36,794 bases of DNA from an uncultured beta proteobacterium. Its GTDB lineage: Bacteria > Pseudomonadota > Gammaproteobacteria > Burkholderiales > Burkholderiaceae. The stretch covers positions 1 to 36,794 of the forward strand of contig CAIQHU010000112.1 in the NCBI GenBank assembly GCA_903871735.1. The letters are read 5' to 3'. The notes under the pieces were generated by a model. That model was not told the DNA's origin. It made no database searches and saw only the letters and a program-made list of their open reading frames with translations. Both the position numbers and the translations under genes were made by a program. Positions 16,251-25,176 of the stretch are shown one piece after another. The stretch's first letter is position 1. Each line of letters opens with the position of its first letter.

Positions 16251-19200
16251 TTAGTTGGATTGTTGAAGTGTTACTTGACTAACTACATGACGCACAACAT
16301 TAATTGGTTGCACTTGACTTACCATCTTTTTTGAACCCGTACCCTCAACAGCACCATCACCAATCAAAACAAACGCTCCCCAAAAAACTGGGTGAGCAGT
16401 TAAACTATTTTGCACCATTTGCTGTTGCGCTTTTTGTAAAGACGCCGCACTGCCATTAGAAAAATTCGAGCCTAAATTAGCAAATACCTGCGTCATTAAT
16501 TGCATCGTAGCCGTCGACGGAACACTCCAGTGACTAACTAATAGATTTTGTGCCCCGGCATAGAAAAAAGCTTCGACTAATCCCGTTAAGGAATCCCCGC
16601 CAAATTTGCCACCACCGCCAGCGGTATTACAAGCTGATAAAACCACTAAATTCGCATTTAATTTAAATTGTGAGATTTCACTGGCATCTAAAACACCATC
16701 TTCAAATTTATCTTTGGCGGCTTGCCCAGGCGGTGTTAATACTAACCCTGGTTCAGATTGGCATTTTAATTCGCCGGGCAACAATCCATGCGTAGCAAAA
16801 TAAATCACACGGTAATCAGTTAAGTTCAGATTTCTAAAATTTACTTCATTAGCCTGTGCACCCAAATAAATATCTGTAACGCCATTACCACCAAGCGATT
16901 TAGAGACTTGAATAATCTCATTTGCAGTATCAGGTAAAGAGGGCATGGCCGTTAAAATGGAGGCTGGAATCGGCCCTCCATCTCGACAGACAATCTTTCC
17001 AGCCTCAATAACTTGTGGTTCTTCATTAGCTACTGCAGTTGGTAAATTAGTCACCAGAGTATTTTTTGAAATCACCGCCGTATTTTTCATATTCGGCTTG
17101 GTCTGGGATTGGGGATTTAATTTTGAGGAAACCAAATTTTGAGTTCCACTTCCAAGACTTGACTCCTGAAGCTTTGCTAGAACTGGGTTGCCAAAACCAA
17201 GAAATGCTTTACTGGCCTGTTGTAACTGGACAGTTGAGCGTTTCTCAAAAAAAGATTTTAATGACGGCGTATGTGTAATAGCTAACTGCTTAACTAACCA
17301 CTCAGCCTTGCTGTAATCGACACCTGCAATCGGCTTTGTCACTAAAATACTAAATGGTAAGCTAGCGAGCGGGCCAGTCGGCACGACAATTAAATGATCA
17401 ATATTTTTAAATTGTTTTTCAACCTGCCCAAAAAGTGCCTTATAAACTGTGTATGACTTGTTTAAATCAAACTCTTTAACACTGCCACCCTCAATTTCTA
17501 AAGCCTTTCGTAAACTTTTAACGTCTTCATGAATAGCTTGATCACCTTGCTCAATTTTAGCTAGCTGAATTTCTGAGCGCGTAATCAATTGAATATAACT
17601 CGACTGCGTTCCTAGTAAAAATAAGGCAATCGCTTCATTCGGGGTTAAAAAACTTTGTAATTCATTAATCAAAACTGGTTTAGTTTTTGTTAGCTCCAAG
17701 TAATTGGGATGATTAGCTTGCAATTCTTGCTGATAACGCAAGATTTCTTGATTTTTTTGCTCAATCTGAGCAATTAATCGATCCTCGACAAGCTTACTTC
17801 GTTGATCATCTAATAACGCTGTTTCAGCCGCTAATTGGGTTTTATCTGTATCCCGAATGCGCTCAGCAGATTGCAGCTTTTCGACTAAATCTCTCATTTG
17901 GGGATTGCTTGACATCATCCGTACCGACGACATCAGCAGCGTTTTTTCTACGGCACTGGACTTTTGCATCTGAAATGCATCGAATACCTCAGCAAATAAT
18001 CCTTGCTTGTCTAAATCACTTAGTAGGTTTTTAGATAAGTCGATCGCCGCATCTGCATAAAAGCTTAACTGATCAGGCGTAAAAATACCAGCATACCCAT
18101 TCGGTAGTTTTTTTGCAATTTGAATAGCCTCTCTAAAAGTGATAATGGCATTCGTGAATAACCCTTCTTTTTGTCTAGCTGTCCCAATCTTCATCAGGAT
18201 TTTTACAGTTGACTTGGACTCTCCATATAACTGTCTTTGAATTGCTAATGCAGCTTGATAATAGGTCTCTGCGGTTGTCACCCTGCCCTGAGCAATAGCG
18301 ACATCGCCCATTGTTACTAAAACATCCGAGCGCCAGTAGGCTGGAAAATTATTTTTCTTATCTAATATTTCAAATGCCTCTAGAGTTTGTGCTTGTGCAC
18401 CAACTAACTCCGCATTGCGTAGTGACATATTGGCTTCGAAATTTAAAGCTAACGCTAATTCGCCTAAATCAATTTTTACAAAAGTTTCATCTTCATTCGC
18501 TTGATCAACTAAGGTCTTATCTAACTCTAAAATAGCGCGCCATTCACTAGTGGCTTGATGAGCATATTTAAGGGCGTCAAGATATTCTCTTCGATTAGCG
18601 GCGTCATATCCTAAATAAGTTAAGTAACGTGCTTTGAATTTATTGTCTGATGATCTTTGAACGAGCGTCTCGACGCGTGTAAAAAGCCCAACAGATTCCT
18701 CAAAGCGTCCATTATTACTTGCACTGAGCGCAAGGTTGAGTAAAGAATCAATTAAGGCCTCCGAATCTTCACCTAACAGTTGTGTTTGAATTTTTAAGGC
18801 TTTACGAAATAAAGTCTCACTCTGATCAAAATTATCTGCCGCATTGGCAACCCGAGCTTGTGCAAGTATTTGTTCAAATAAGGCCGTGTCATTCGGAGAT
18901 ACCAGCCGAACTGGCTTACCCCAAATTTTTTGTAATATGGCCACTTGCTGATTTGAGCTCATCACGATCGGCTCAGTCTTGCTAGTCTGAACCCTTAAAG
19001 ATTCGAGTAGTACCTGAAATAATGCTGGGGGTCCCTCAGTAACAAATAATTGATTCTCTTCTGAACGCATTAATACAAGATGAGGCCAACCGCCGTTATT
19101 TAACGTACACGGCATTACCGCAACTTGAAAATCCAGTAATTTTTGTTCAATTTCTAACCACTTCAGAGGCGCACATTGCATCTTTGTACTAATCACTGGA

Positions 19201-19667
19201 CTAGCTTGAGAAGCAATATATTGCTTTTTAATAGCCAATATTAACTCTTCTGAATTTGTCGAATTAGGCTGGGGTAAAGAAGACTGCGCCAATAAATTAC
19301 CGAGAGCTTTCCCATTACAAGTAATTTTACTAACTTGGTTGAGAGTCGTTTGCTCAATATCCTTTGCAGCTGAAATCTCACAATCCTCACCAATCAATGA
19401 CTTACCTAAGGAAACTTGATTCAATAAGTTTGTGTCAAGCTGATTTTTTTTAACTGCCCCAGAAACTTTGTCGCCACTTGATGATGACTTGGTCAAGTCG
19501 GCATCCGTAATCCTCTTAAAATCCTGAATGATCGAGTCTGCTGGAGAAGTTGGAGGCAATATAGGAATATTGGGCGCATTCAGGATGCCTTGAGCGTAAC
19601 TCAAGGAGTATCCCGCCAAAAAAATAAGCTGTATAAATACGCTTTTAGAATTAATCCGAATTACCAA
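16251..19667 (-). CDS. Exported TPR-CHAT domain protein (caspase-like peptidase)
   Basis: This 1138-residue protein starts with a signal peptide (about 1-26, LIFLAGYSLSYAQ), so it should act in the periplasm or outside the cell, unlike most CHAT proteins. A poorly conserved region (about 27-265) precedes tetratricopeptide repeats at about 270-540 (for example AARVANAADNFDQSETLFRKAL-type helices), a coiled region at about 590-660 and a C-terminal CHAT domain (about 780-1100). The catalytic pair is present: H960 in YFATHG and C1013 in LSACNTAGG, so it is predicted active. SHWSVPS and FYAGAQNLL are further CHAT hallmarks. The start is a TTG at 19667 that overlaps the tpsA stop by seven bases; no Shine-Dalgarno is visible, so translation is probably coupled to tpsA. 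Its target is unknown; TpsA, the FecR-like protein and CHASE2 are the obvious candidates. Confidence 0.9.
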   Translation of the reverse strand: MVIRINSKSVFIQLIFLAGYSLSYAQGILNAPNIPILPPTSPADSIIQDFKRITDADLTKSSSSGDKVSGAVKKNQLDTNLLNQVSLGKSLIGEDCEISAAKDIEQTTLNQVSKITCNGKALGNLLAQSSLPQPNSTNSEELILAIKKQYIASQASPVISTKMQCAPLKWLEIEQKLLDFQVAVMPCTLNNGGWPHLVLMRSEENQLFVTEGPPALFQVLLESLRVQTSKTEPIVMSSNQQVAILQKIWGKPVRLVSPNDTALFEQILAQARVANAADNFDQSETLFRKALKIQTQLLGEDSEALIDSLLNLALSASNNGRFEESVGLFTRVETLVQRSSDNKFKARYLTYLGYDAANRREYLDALKYAHQATSEWRAILELDKTLVDQANEDETFVKIDLGELALALNFEANMSLRNAELVGAQAQTLEAFEILDKKNNFPAYWRSDVLVTMGDVAIAQGRVTTAETYYQAALAIQRQLYGESKSTVKILMKIGTARQKEGLFTNAIITFREAIQIAKKLPNGYAGIFTPDQLSFYADAAIDLSKNLLSDLDKQGLFAEVFDAFQMQKSSAVEKTLLMSSVRMMSSNPQMRDLVEKLQSAERIRDTDKTQLAAETALLDDQRSKLVEDRLIAQIEQKNQEILRYQQELQANHPNYLELTKTKPVLINELQSFLTPNEAIALFLLGTQSSYIQLITRSEIQLAKIEQGDQAIHEDVKSLRKALEIEGGSVKEFDLNKSYTVYKALFGQVEKQFKNIDHLIVVPTGPLASLPFSILVTKPIAGVDYSKAEWLVKQLAITHTPSLKSFFEKRSTVQLQQASKAFLGFGNPVLAKLQESSLGSGTQNLVSSKLNPQSQTKPNMKNTAVISKNTLVTNLPTAVANEEPQVIEAGKIVCRDGGPIPASILTAMPSLPDTANEIIQVSKSLGGNGVTDIYLGAQANEVNFRNLNLTDYRVIYFATHGLLPGELKCQSEPGLVLTPPGQAAKDKFEDGVLDASEISQFKLNANLVVLSACNTAGGGGKFGGDSLTGLVEAFFYAGAQNLLVSHWSVPSTATMQLMTQVFANLGSNFSNGSAASLQKAQQQMVQNSLTAHPVFWGAFVLIGDGAVEGTGSKKMVSQVQPINVVRHVVSQVTLQQSN

Positions 19668-22600
19668 TTTGCAGAATTTCCTCGAATAGATAAGTTGTTA
19701 TTTAATACGGGTGTAATACTCGAGGCAATATTTTGTGTTTTTTGAAGCGCTAAGCCATTTGCCACAATAGTCGTTGAAACCCGAGAGCTTAGTCTAGCGT
19801 TTTGTTTGGGGGGCGTATATGTTGGAGCGACCGCACTTACTTTCAGAGAAGCATCCCCTGCAGCAGGCGTATCACTCGGAGTTGCCTTTGCCGTTAATGG
19901 GGGCGGAGGTGGAGGTGGGGCTGCCGGTGAAGCTGATTCCACTCCCTGTGCGACAGGTCCCTGACCGGTAGTGGATGGCTGATTGGGTCCCGATGGCGGT
20001 GGGGGTGGCCCTGCATCTATAAAATTAGCCACAAAAGCACCACCGACTGGTGGAGGATTAGGCGACGGATTTGAGCCAGCTGGGACAGGACCGCCGCCAG
20101 GACCAGGTCCCGGATTTCCAGCGACACCTTGTCCACCTGCAGGCCCTTGGCCACCACCTGGTGGAGGTGGCGGGGTACCACCAACATCTGAAACCCCACT
20201 GGGGCCAGGTCCAGCTGACCTAGATCCTGGTCCTTGTGGTGGTAATCCAGCACTATTTGGATTTAATATCTGAGGACCACTGGGGCCTACAAAGCTTGTT
20301 GTTGGAGGCGGCGCAAACTGCATGGGCGGAGGGGGTTTGAAGTTTAACGCAGCAGGATTAAAATTAGTCGGTACTGGACTCACCAATTTCGTGGTCGGTG
20401 TAGTACTATCCGACGTCGAACTCAGTCCTAATTGCAATTGACCAGCATTCGTGATGGTACCTCCGGTAAAATTGTTTATCCCTGCCAAAATTAATTTACC
20501 GGCATTATTTTTTATCACATTGCCACTTCCAGAAATATTTCCATTAAAAGTGGCGTCAGTGGCCTGATCAAAAATTAAAGACGCGTTATTAACAATATTG
20601 CCTGTTAAGGACTGCGTATTACCAACTAATGAGCCCCCAGAAATTAAGGTTCCTCCTCGATAGTTATTTGTTCCCAATAGGGTTAAGCTCCCTTGACCAC
20701 GTGACTGCAATGAACCAGACCCAGAAATACTTCCCGCAAAGGTGCCATTAATTGATTGGTCAAATATCAATGCAGCATTATCGATAAGATTACCCGTTAA
20801 CGACTGGGTATTACCAATCAGGGTGCCGGCAGAAATAGTGGTACCACCTGTGTAATTATTAACGCCCGCTAAGGTAAGACTCGCTTGGCCACGCGACTGA
20901 ACTGAGCCCACACCAGAAATATTACCCGCAAAGGTACCAGTAGTTGATTGATCAAATATTAACGTTGCATTATCAACAATATTGCCTGTTAAAGACTGTG
21001 TGTTACCAATGAGTGTTCCCGCAGAAATAGTCGTCCCACCCCGATAAGTATTGACTCCGGATAATGTTAAGTTTCCTTGACCACGCGATTGTACTGAGCC
21101 AGACCCAGAAATATTTCCCGCAAAGGTTCCTGTATTTGATTGATCAAATATCAATGTTGCGTTATCAACGATATTACCGGTTAAGGATTGCGTGTTACCA
21201 ATAAGTATTCCAGCAGAAATAGTGGTGCCACCTTGATAATTGTTTTCACCGCTCAGAGTCAATGAGCCAGAGCCTTGTTTTGTTAACGCACCAGATCCAG
21301 AAATCCGACCCGCAAACACCGCATCGGTCGATTGGTCAAATGTTAAAAAGGCATTATCGATAATATTGCCAGTTAAAGACAGCGAATTACCTATTATAGT
21401 ACCCGTTGTTATCGTCGTTCCACCAGCATAACTATTTCTGCCAGAAAGAGTCAACGATCCCGCACCTAGTTTTAAAAGTGTGCCAGTACCAGAAATATTC
21501 CCAGCAAAAATACCATTCGTGGATTGATCAAATATGACACTGGCATTATCAACAATATTGCCTGTTAAAGATTGTGTGCTTCCGATTAGACTTCCCGAAG
21601 AAACAGTCGTGCCACCAGTGTAACTATTCGTTCCAGTTAAGGTAAGATTGCCTTGGCCTAATTTAATGAATGAACCGGACCCAGAAATATTTCCAGCAAA
21701 TTGGCCAGTGCCAGATTGGTCAAAAGTCAAACTAGCATTATTCAACATATTACCGGTTAAGGACTGCGCATTCCCAGTGAGTGTTCCCGCAGAAATAGTC
21801 GTGCCACCAGTGTAACTATTCATACCAGATAAGGTAAGATTGCCCTGGCCTAATTTAGCGAATGATCCAGACCCAGAAATATTTGCAGCAAATTGGCCAG
21901 TACCAGATTGGTCAAAAGTCAAAGCTGCATTATTCAAAATATTGCCCGTTAAGGACTGTGAATTACCAATAAGGGTACCGGCAGAAATAGTGGTGCCACC
22001 TTGATAATTGTTTTCGCCAGTCAAAGTCAATGAACTAGAGCCTTGTTTGGTGAATGCTCCCGTTCCAGAAATCCGACCAGCAAACACCGCATCGGTAGAT
22101 TGAATTACTGCGGTGTTAGATTGGTCGAATGTTAAAAAAGCATTATCGATAATATTGCCAGTTAAAGACTGCGAATTACCAATTAAAGTGCCAGTTGTTA
22201 TCGTCGTTCCACCGGTATAACTATTTCTGCCAGAAAGAGTCAACGATCCCGCACCTAGTTTTAAAAGCGCGCCAGTACCAGAAATATTCCCAGCGAAAGT
22301 ACCATTCGTGGATTGATCAAATATGACGGTGGCATTATCAACAATATTGCCAGTTAAAGATTGGGTATTACCTATAAGGCTCGCAGTAGAAACAGTTGTT
22401 CCACCAGTGTAACTATTCGTTCCAGTCAAGGTAAGATTGCCTTGGCCTAATTTTGTGACCGAGCCACTCCCAGAAATATTTCCAGCAAATTGGCCAGTAC
22501 CAGATTGGTCAAATATTAAAGCAGCATTATTAATAATATTTCCAAATAATGACTGCGTGTTTCCCACAATAGTTCCATTAGCAATCTGCGTACCATTACT

Positions 22601-24586
22601 ATAACTATTAACTCCGGATAAAGTCAGAACTCCTAGGCCATCCTTACCAACATAACCAGTACCAGAAATATTTCCAGCAAAGGTACCTACATTCGATTGA
22701 TTAAAGATTAAATTACTATTATTAACAACATTACCAAGCAGAGACTGGGTATTTCCGATCAAAGTCCCGTCAGAAATTGTCATACCACCTGTAAAGGTAT
22801 TACTACCAGTCAAATTTAAAGAACCCAAACCTGACTTGGTTAGTTTGCCATTACCAGTTATATTTCCTGAGTAAGTAGTCGGAGTTACAAAGGTTTGACT
22901 AATCAACAAGTCACCATTCACACCACTACGAAACGCAATATTCCCAGAGCCAGTTAAACTACCATTAATCGTCAAATTATTAATGGTAGTTGTAGTACCC
23001 GTTCCCAAACTGACACCACCACTAGTAGAACTAAGCACAACATTTCCTGCCATGTCGAGGTTCTTATTGATATTTAATAACCCACTCGCATTTAAAGTCA
23101 TCGTATTCGTAGAAACACTCGTTAAATCAGCATTGACATTGATATTCCCACCATCTGATGAAGAAAGGGTGTAGTTAGTGGTGGCCAGATTACTTAATAA
23201 TTCGCTAGATGATATATATGTCGTTGATGCAGTATTAGGCTGCGAGAGTGATTGAATCACGGTATCTACTGGATCAATCAACCAGTTTCCAGTCTTACCT
23301 AAAGGTGATTTAGTACTGACCCTAATTCCGTTAATGTCCAAAAGGCGGCCCGAAGTCTCAATGGCACCGCCATTACCTCCTAACATGCCTCCATTAGCTG
23401 ATAAATTTCCTCCGACTTGTGTAACTGAAAGTGGATTCGAGATATCAGACCAAGCCACAATAGATCCACCGTCACCCTTGGTAACTGCTGAAGCATTTAG
23501 AACAGCCCCTGAAGCAATAGTGTTCGTGACTGCCGGACTGTATTGATTGGCAGCACCCTGCCATGAACCACCAATCTGAATAATTCCTCCACCCAAATCT
23601 CCAGAAACGTCAAGTACCGCCGAAGAAGTCAAACTCAAATGCTGACCCATGACATCAATAGCACCACCTTTCTCTTGCGCATTCTTACCGCTTGCATCTA
23701 AGTTTCCCGAAACAGTTACACTACCATTTGTGCCACCGTCTAATACAATCGAACCGTTAACTAATGAAGCCGAAGCCGCGCTAATCAGTCCTGAAGTGTT
23801 AATTACCTGACCAATTAACTGAGCAGCACTTCTAGCTGTTAATAAAACCTGGCCACCATCAGCACGTAATATGCCGGTATTATCTACAACAGCTCGACCA
23901 TCCGCTGGAATCATCTCAAGAGGCTCAGTAACTGCAAAAGATATCATTCGATCACCACTCAAATCAATGGCAAAAGATTTCGAACCAGCTAAAACAACTT
24001 GACCTAAATTGGCTTGAATATAGCCGTCATTCCTGACGGCTTCCCCAGACAATACTGCATATCCACCATCCTTAACGATGATTTTCCCTTGGTTGCTAAT
24101 CAGCGATCCAGAATTTGGATTAGGACTAAAACGGTAATCTCCCACTAAAAATTTTTCATTCGTCAAAGACTGAGTAGATCCTAAAAAACTTCCAACAGAA
24201 ACTTGTCCCGTTTTGCCAATCAAAATTCCATTGGAGTTAAGGAGCCAAACATGGCCATTCGCTAGTAATGAACCATTAATCACACTGGCCTCTTTACCGG
24301 TAACTCTATTTAAGGTGATCGCTGAAGAGTTCGGCTGAACAAAAACTACTCGGTTATCTGCCCCAATTGAAAAAGATCGCCAATCAATAATCGCTTTCGA
24401 ACTGGTTTGATTAATCGTGGTTTGATTGGCCTGCTGAGAAATACTCGCACTTCCCGCAGAAACTTGACCGTTACTTGGAGTTTGCGCAAATCCTAGACTG
24501 TTTAGAAAGAGTCCGAATGAAATAAGTCCTAAGTAAAAAAAATTCTTACTTACTAAATGAATAATTAACAACTTCCGAATAACCAT
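19661..24586 (-). CDS. TpsA large exoprotein with beta-repeat array and proline-rich tail
   Basis: This 1641-residue secreted adhesin-like protein has a signal peptide at about 1-35 (long basic start, hydrophobic core, GFAQ). A haemagglutinin-type TPS domain follows (about 36-290), with NRVTGKEASVINGSL and LLNSNGILIG, a variant of the NPNGI motif that TpsB recognises. More beta-helix follows to about 560. Then about twelve repeats of roughly 64 residues (about 580-1375) belong to the autotransporter-associated beta-strand type, with TLSGxNxYxGGTTIxxGTLIGN and QSLTGNIxxNAxLxFDQS cores. A proline- and glycine-rich segment follows (about 1395-1585), and a short non-repetitive end (SIRGNSANW). 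It is the first gene of the operon and its stop overlaps the CHAT start. The ribosome site before the ATG at 24586 is weak. No C-terminal barrel exists, so it is not a classical autotransporter. Confidence 0.92.
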   Translation of the reverse strand: MVIRKLLIIHLVSKNFFYLGLISFGLFLNSLGFAQTPSNGQVSAGSASISQQANQTTINQTSSKAIIDWRSFSIGADNRVVFVQPNSSAITLNRVTGKEASVINGSLLANGHVWLLNSNGILIGKTGQVSVGSFLGSTQSLTNEKFLVGDYRFSPNPNSGSLISNQGKIIVKDGGYAVLSGEAVRNDGYIQANLGQVVLAGSKSFAIDLSGDRMISFAVTEPLEMIPADGRAVVDNTGILRADGGQVLLTARSAAQLIGQVINTSGLISAASASLVNGSIVLDGGTNGSVTVSGNLDASGKNAQEKGGAIDVMGQHLSLTSSAVLDVSGDLGGGIIQIGGSWQGAANQYSPAVTNTIASGAVLNASAVTKGDGGSIVAWSDISNPLSVTQVGGNLSANGGMLGGNGGAIETSGRLLDINGIRVSTKSPLGKTGNWLIDPVDTVIQSLSQPNTASTTYISSSELLSNLATTNYTLSSSDGGNINVNADLTSVSTNTMTLNASGLLNINKNLDMAGNVVLSSTSGGVSLGTGTTTTINNLTINGSLTGSGNIAFRSGVNGDLLISQTFVTPTTYSGNITGNGKLTKSGLGSLNLTGSNTFTGGMTISDGTLIGNTQSLLGNVVNNSNLIFNQSNVGTFAGNISGTGYVGKDGLGVLTLSGVNSYSNGTQIANGTIVGNTQSLFGNIINNAALIFDQSGTGQFAGNISGSGSVTKLGQGNLTLTGTNSYTGGTTVSTASLIGNTQSLTGNIVDNATVIFDQSTNGTFAGNISGTGALLKLGAGSLTLSGRNSYTGGTTITTGTLIGNSQSLTGNIIDNAFLTFDQSNTAVIQSTDAVFAGRISGTGAFTKQGSSSLTLTGENNYQGGTTISAGTLIGNSQSLTGNILNNAALTFDQSGTGQFAANISGSGSFAKLGQGNLTLSGMNSYTGGTTISAGTLTGNAQSLTGNMLNNASLTFDQSGTGQFAGNISGSGSFIKLGQGNLTLTGTNSYTGGTTVSSGSLIGSTQSLTGNIVDNASVIFDQSTNGIFAGNISGTGTLLKLGAGSLTLSGRNSYAGGTTITTGTIIGNSLSLTGNIIDNAFLTFDQSTDAVFAGRISGSGALTKQGSGSLTLSGENNYQGGTTISAGILIGNTQSLTGNIVDNATLIFDQSNTGTFAGNISGSGSVQSRGQGNLTLSGVNTYRGGTTISAGTLIGNTQSLTGNIVDNATLIFDQSTTGTFAGNISGVGSVQSRGQASLTLAGVNNYTGGTTISAGTLIGNTQSLTGNLIDNAALIFDQSINGTFAGSISGSGSLQSRGQGSLTLLGTNNYRGGTLISGGSLVGNTQSLTGNIVNNASLIFDQATDATFNGNISGSGNVIKNNAGKLILAGINNFTGGTITNAGQLQLGLSSTSDSTTPTTKLVSPVPTNFNPAALNFKPPPPMQFAPPPTTSFVGPSGPQILNPNSAGLPPQGPGSRSAGPGPSGVSDVGGTPPPPPGGGQGPAGGQGVAGNPGPGPGGGPVPAGSNPSPNPPPVGGAFVANFIDAGPPPPPSGPNQPSTTGQGPVAQGVESASPAAPPPPPPPLTAKATPSDTPAAGDASLKVSAVAPTYTPPKQNARLSSRVSTTIVANGLALQKTQNIASSITPVLNNNLSIRGNSANW
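20460..22850 (-). repeat. Array of about twelve 192-base coding repeats inside tpsA
   Basis: The unit is 64 codons, recognisable by the recurring GNTQSLTGN, FDQS, GNISGSGS and GQGNLTLSG elements; I count twelve copies of the QSLxGN core. The units are not equally related. A block of four distinct types occurs twice, with corresponding points such as 22401 and 21612 lying 789 bases apart: four units of 192 plus a 21-base insert (NTAVIQS) in one unit of the upstream block. This indicates segmental duplication or recombination between units, all in frame. Confidence 0.9.
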
Positions 24587-24686
24587 TTTTAAGATATTTC
24601 ACTAAAAATCAAACACTCAAGATAATTCTTTTACGATCAAGAAAAAACTATTTATCGATTCATTACTACTTCCGCAAACCTCATTT

Positions 24687-24704
24687 AAAGGTATGCATAC
24701 TTTT
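24687..24704. promoter_or_regulatory. Palindrome upstream of the tpsA operon, candidate operator
   Basis: AAAGGTATGCATACTTTT contains the perfect ten-base palindrome GTATGCATAC with flanks that pair apart from one G-T. It lies 101 bases before the tpsA ATG, in the only long non-coding stretch upstream of the five-gene operon. A dimeric regulator could bind here; no regulator is encoded nearby. Confidence 0.35.
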
Positions 24705-24919
24705 GGAGTCATAGTTTAGTTATTTAATTACTTTTTTTAATTACTGCCAGAGTACACAAAATTTGTTAAAAATTAGGGGCTAACATTATTTACTTCAAAA
24801 TAAGCCTACAAAAAATTTTAAATACTCTATCTTCATGACTCTATCGTAATATCTTTATCGTAATCCCTCTATCTAATTACTCTAATGGTTCATTTGTAAG
24901 ATCATTATATTATCTAATA

Positions 24920-24941
24920 GAGTATAAGCAGAGTATAAGCA
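24920..24941. repeat. Perfect tandem duplication of an 11-base unit
   Basis: GAGTATAAGCA occurs twice in a row just before the start of the truncated hydrolase gene. A run of degenerate copies of a TATCGTAAT word lies about 60-80 bases to the left (24841-24865). The function is unknown; both may simply be slippage products in an AT-rich spacer. Confidence 0.5.
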
Positions 24942-24947
24942 AATTTA

Positions 24948-25121
24948 ATGCCACATCTTGAACAAACAGCCGATTTAGGAATCTTTTACCAAGTTGATAA
25001 TCATAGTGATCCTTGGACTAATCCGAAAACCATCATTTTTATCCATGGATTTACAGAAAATGTAGCGGCTTGGCACAACTCCACAACAAGGTTTCAATCA
25101 TCCATACAAATTCTCTTCTGA
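24948..25121 (+). pseudogene. N-terminal fragment of an alpha/beta hydrolase
   Basis: A frame of 57 codons begins MPHLEQTADLGIFYQVD and contains TIIFIHGFTENVAAWHN, the oxyanion-hole HG motif and first strand-loop of alpha/beta hydrolases such as lactonases. About 15 residues later it runs into a TGA, and no nucleophile elbow follows. An intact protein would have about 260 residues, so most of the gene is gone. The rest of the gap between the tpsA operon and the thiolase gene (24587-25176) holds no other gene. Confidence 0.65.
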
Positions 25122-25176
25122 ATAATCAAAGTGGATTTAATAAAAGCCAATTTATGAACAACTCTTCATAGTCAAT

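Noticed and set aside
19983..20273. Long plus-strand open frame rich in Gly and Pro
   Set aside because: It is the antisense of the proline-rich tpsA tail; the low-complexity composition keeps the opposite frames free of stops. No ribosome site or recognisable domain.
20460..22850. Regular repeats of about 192 bases resembling a CRISPR or satellite array
   Set aside because: The units stay in one reading frame across the whole array, lack identical short repeats with unrelated spacers, and encode a known beta-strand repeat type.
19661..24586. Classical type Va autotransporter, because of the beta-strand repeats
   Set aside because: No C-terminal beta-barrel exists, while an N-terminal TPS domain and a TpsB partner are present.
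24841..24880. Degenerate TATCGTAAT repeats as a regulator-binding array
   Set aside because: The copies are few, imperfect and in AT-rich DNA about 255-300 bases from tpsA; chance or slippage explains them as well.
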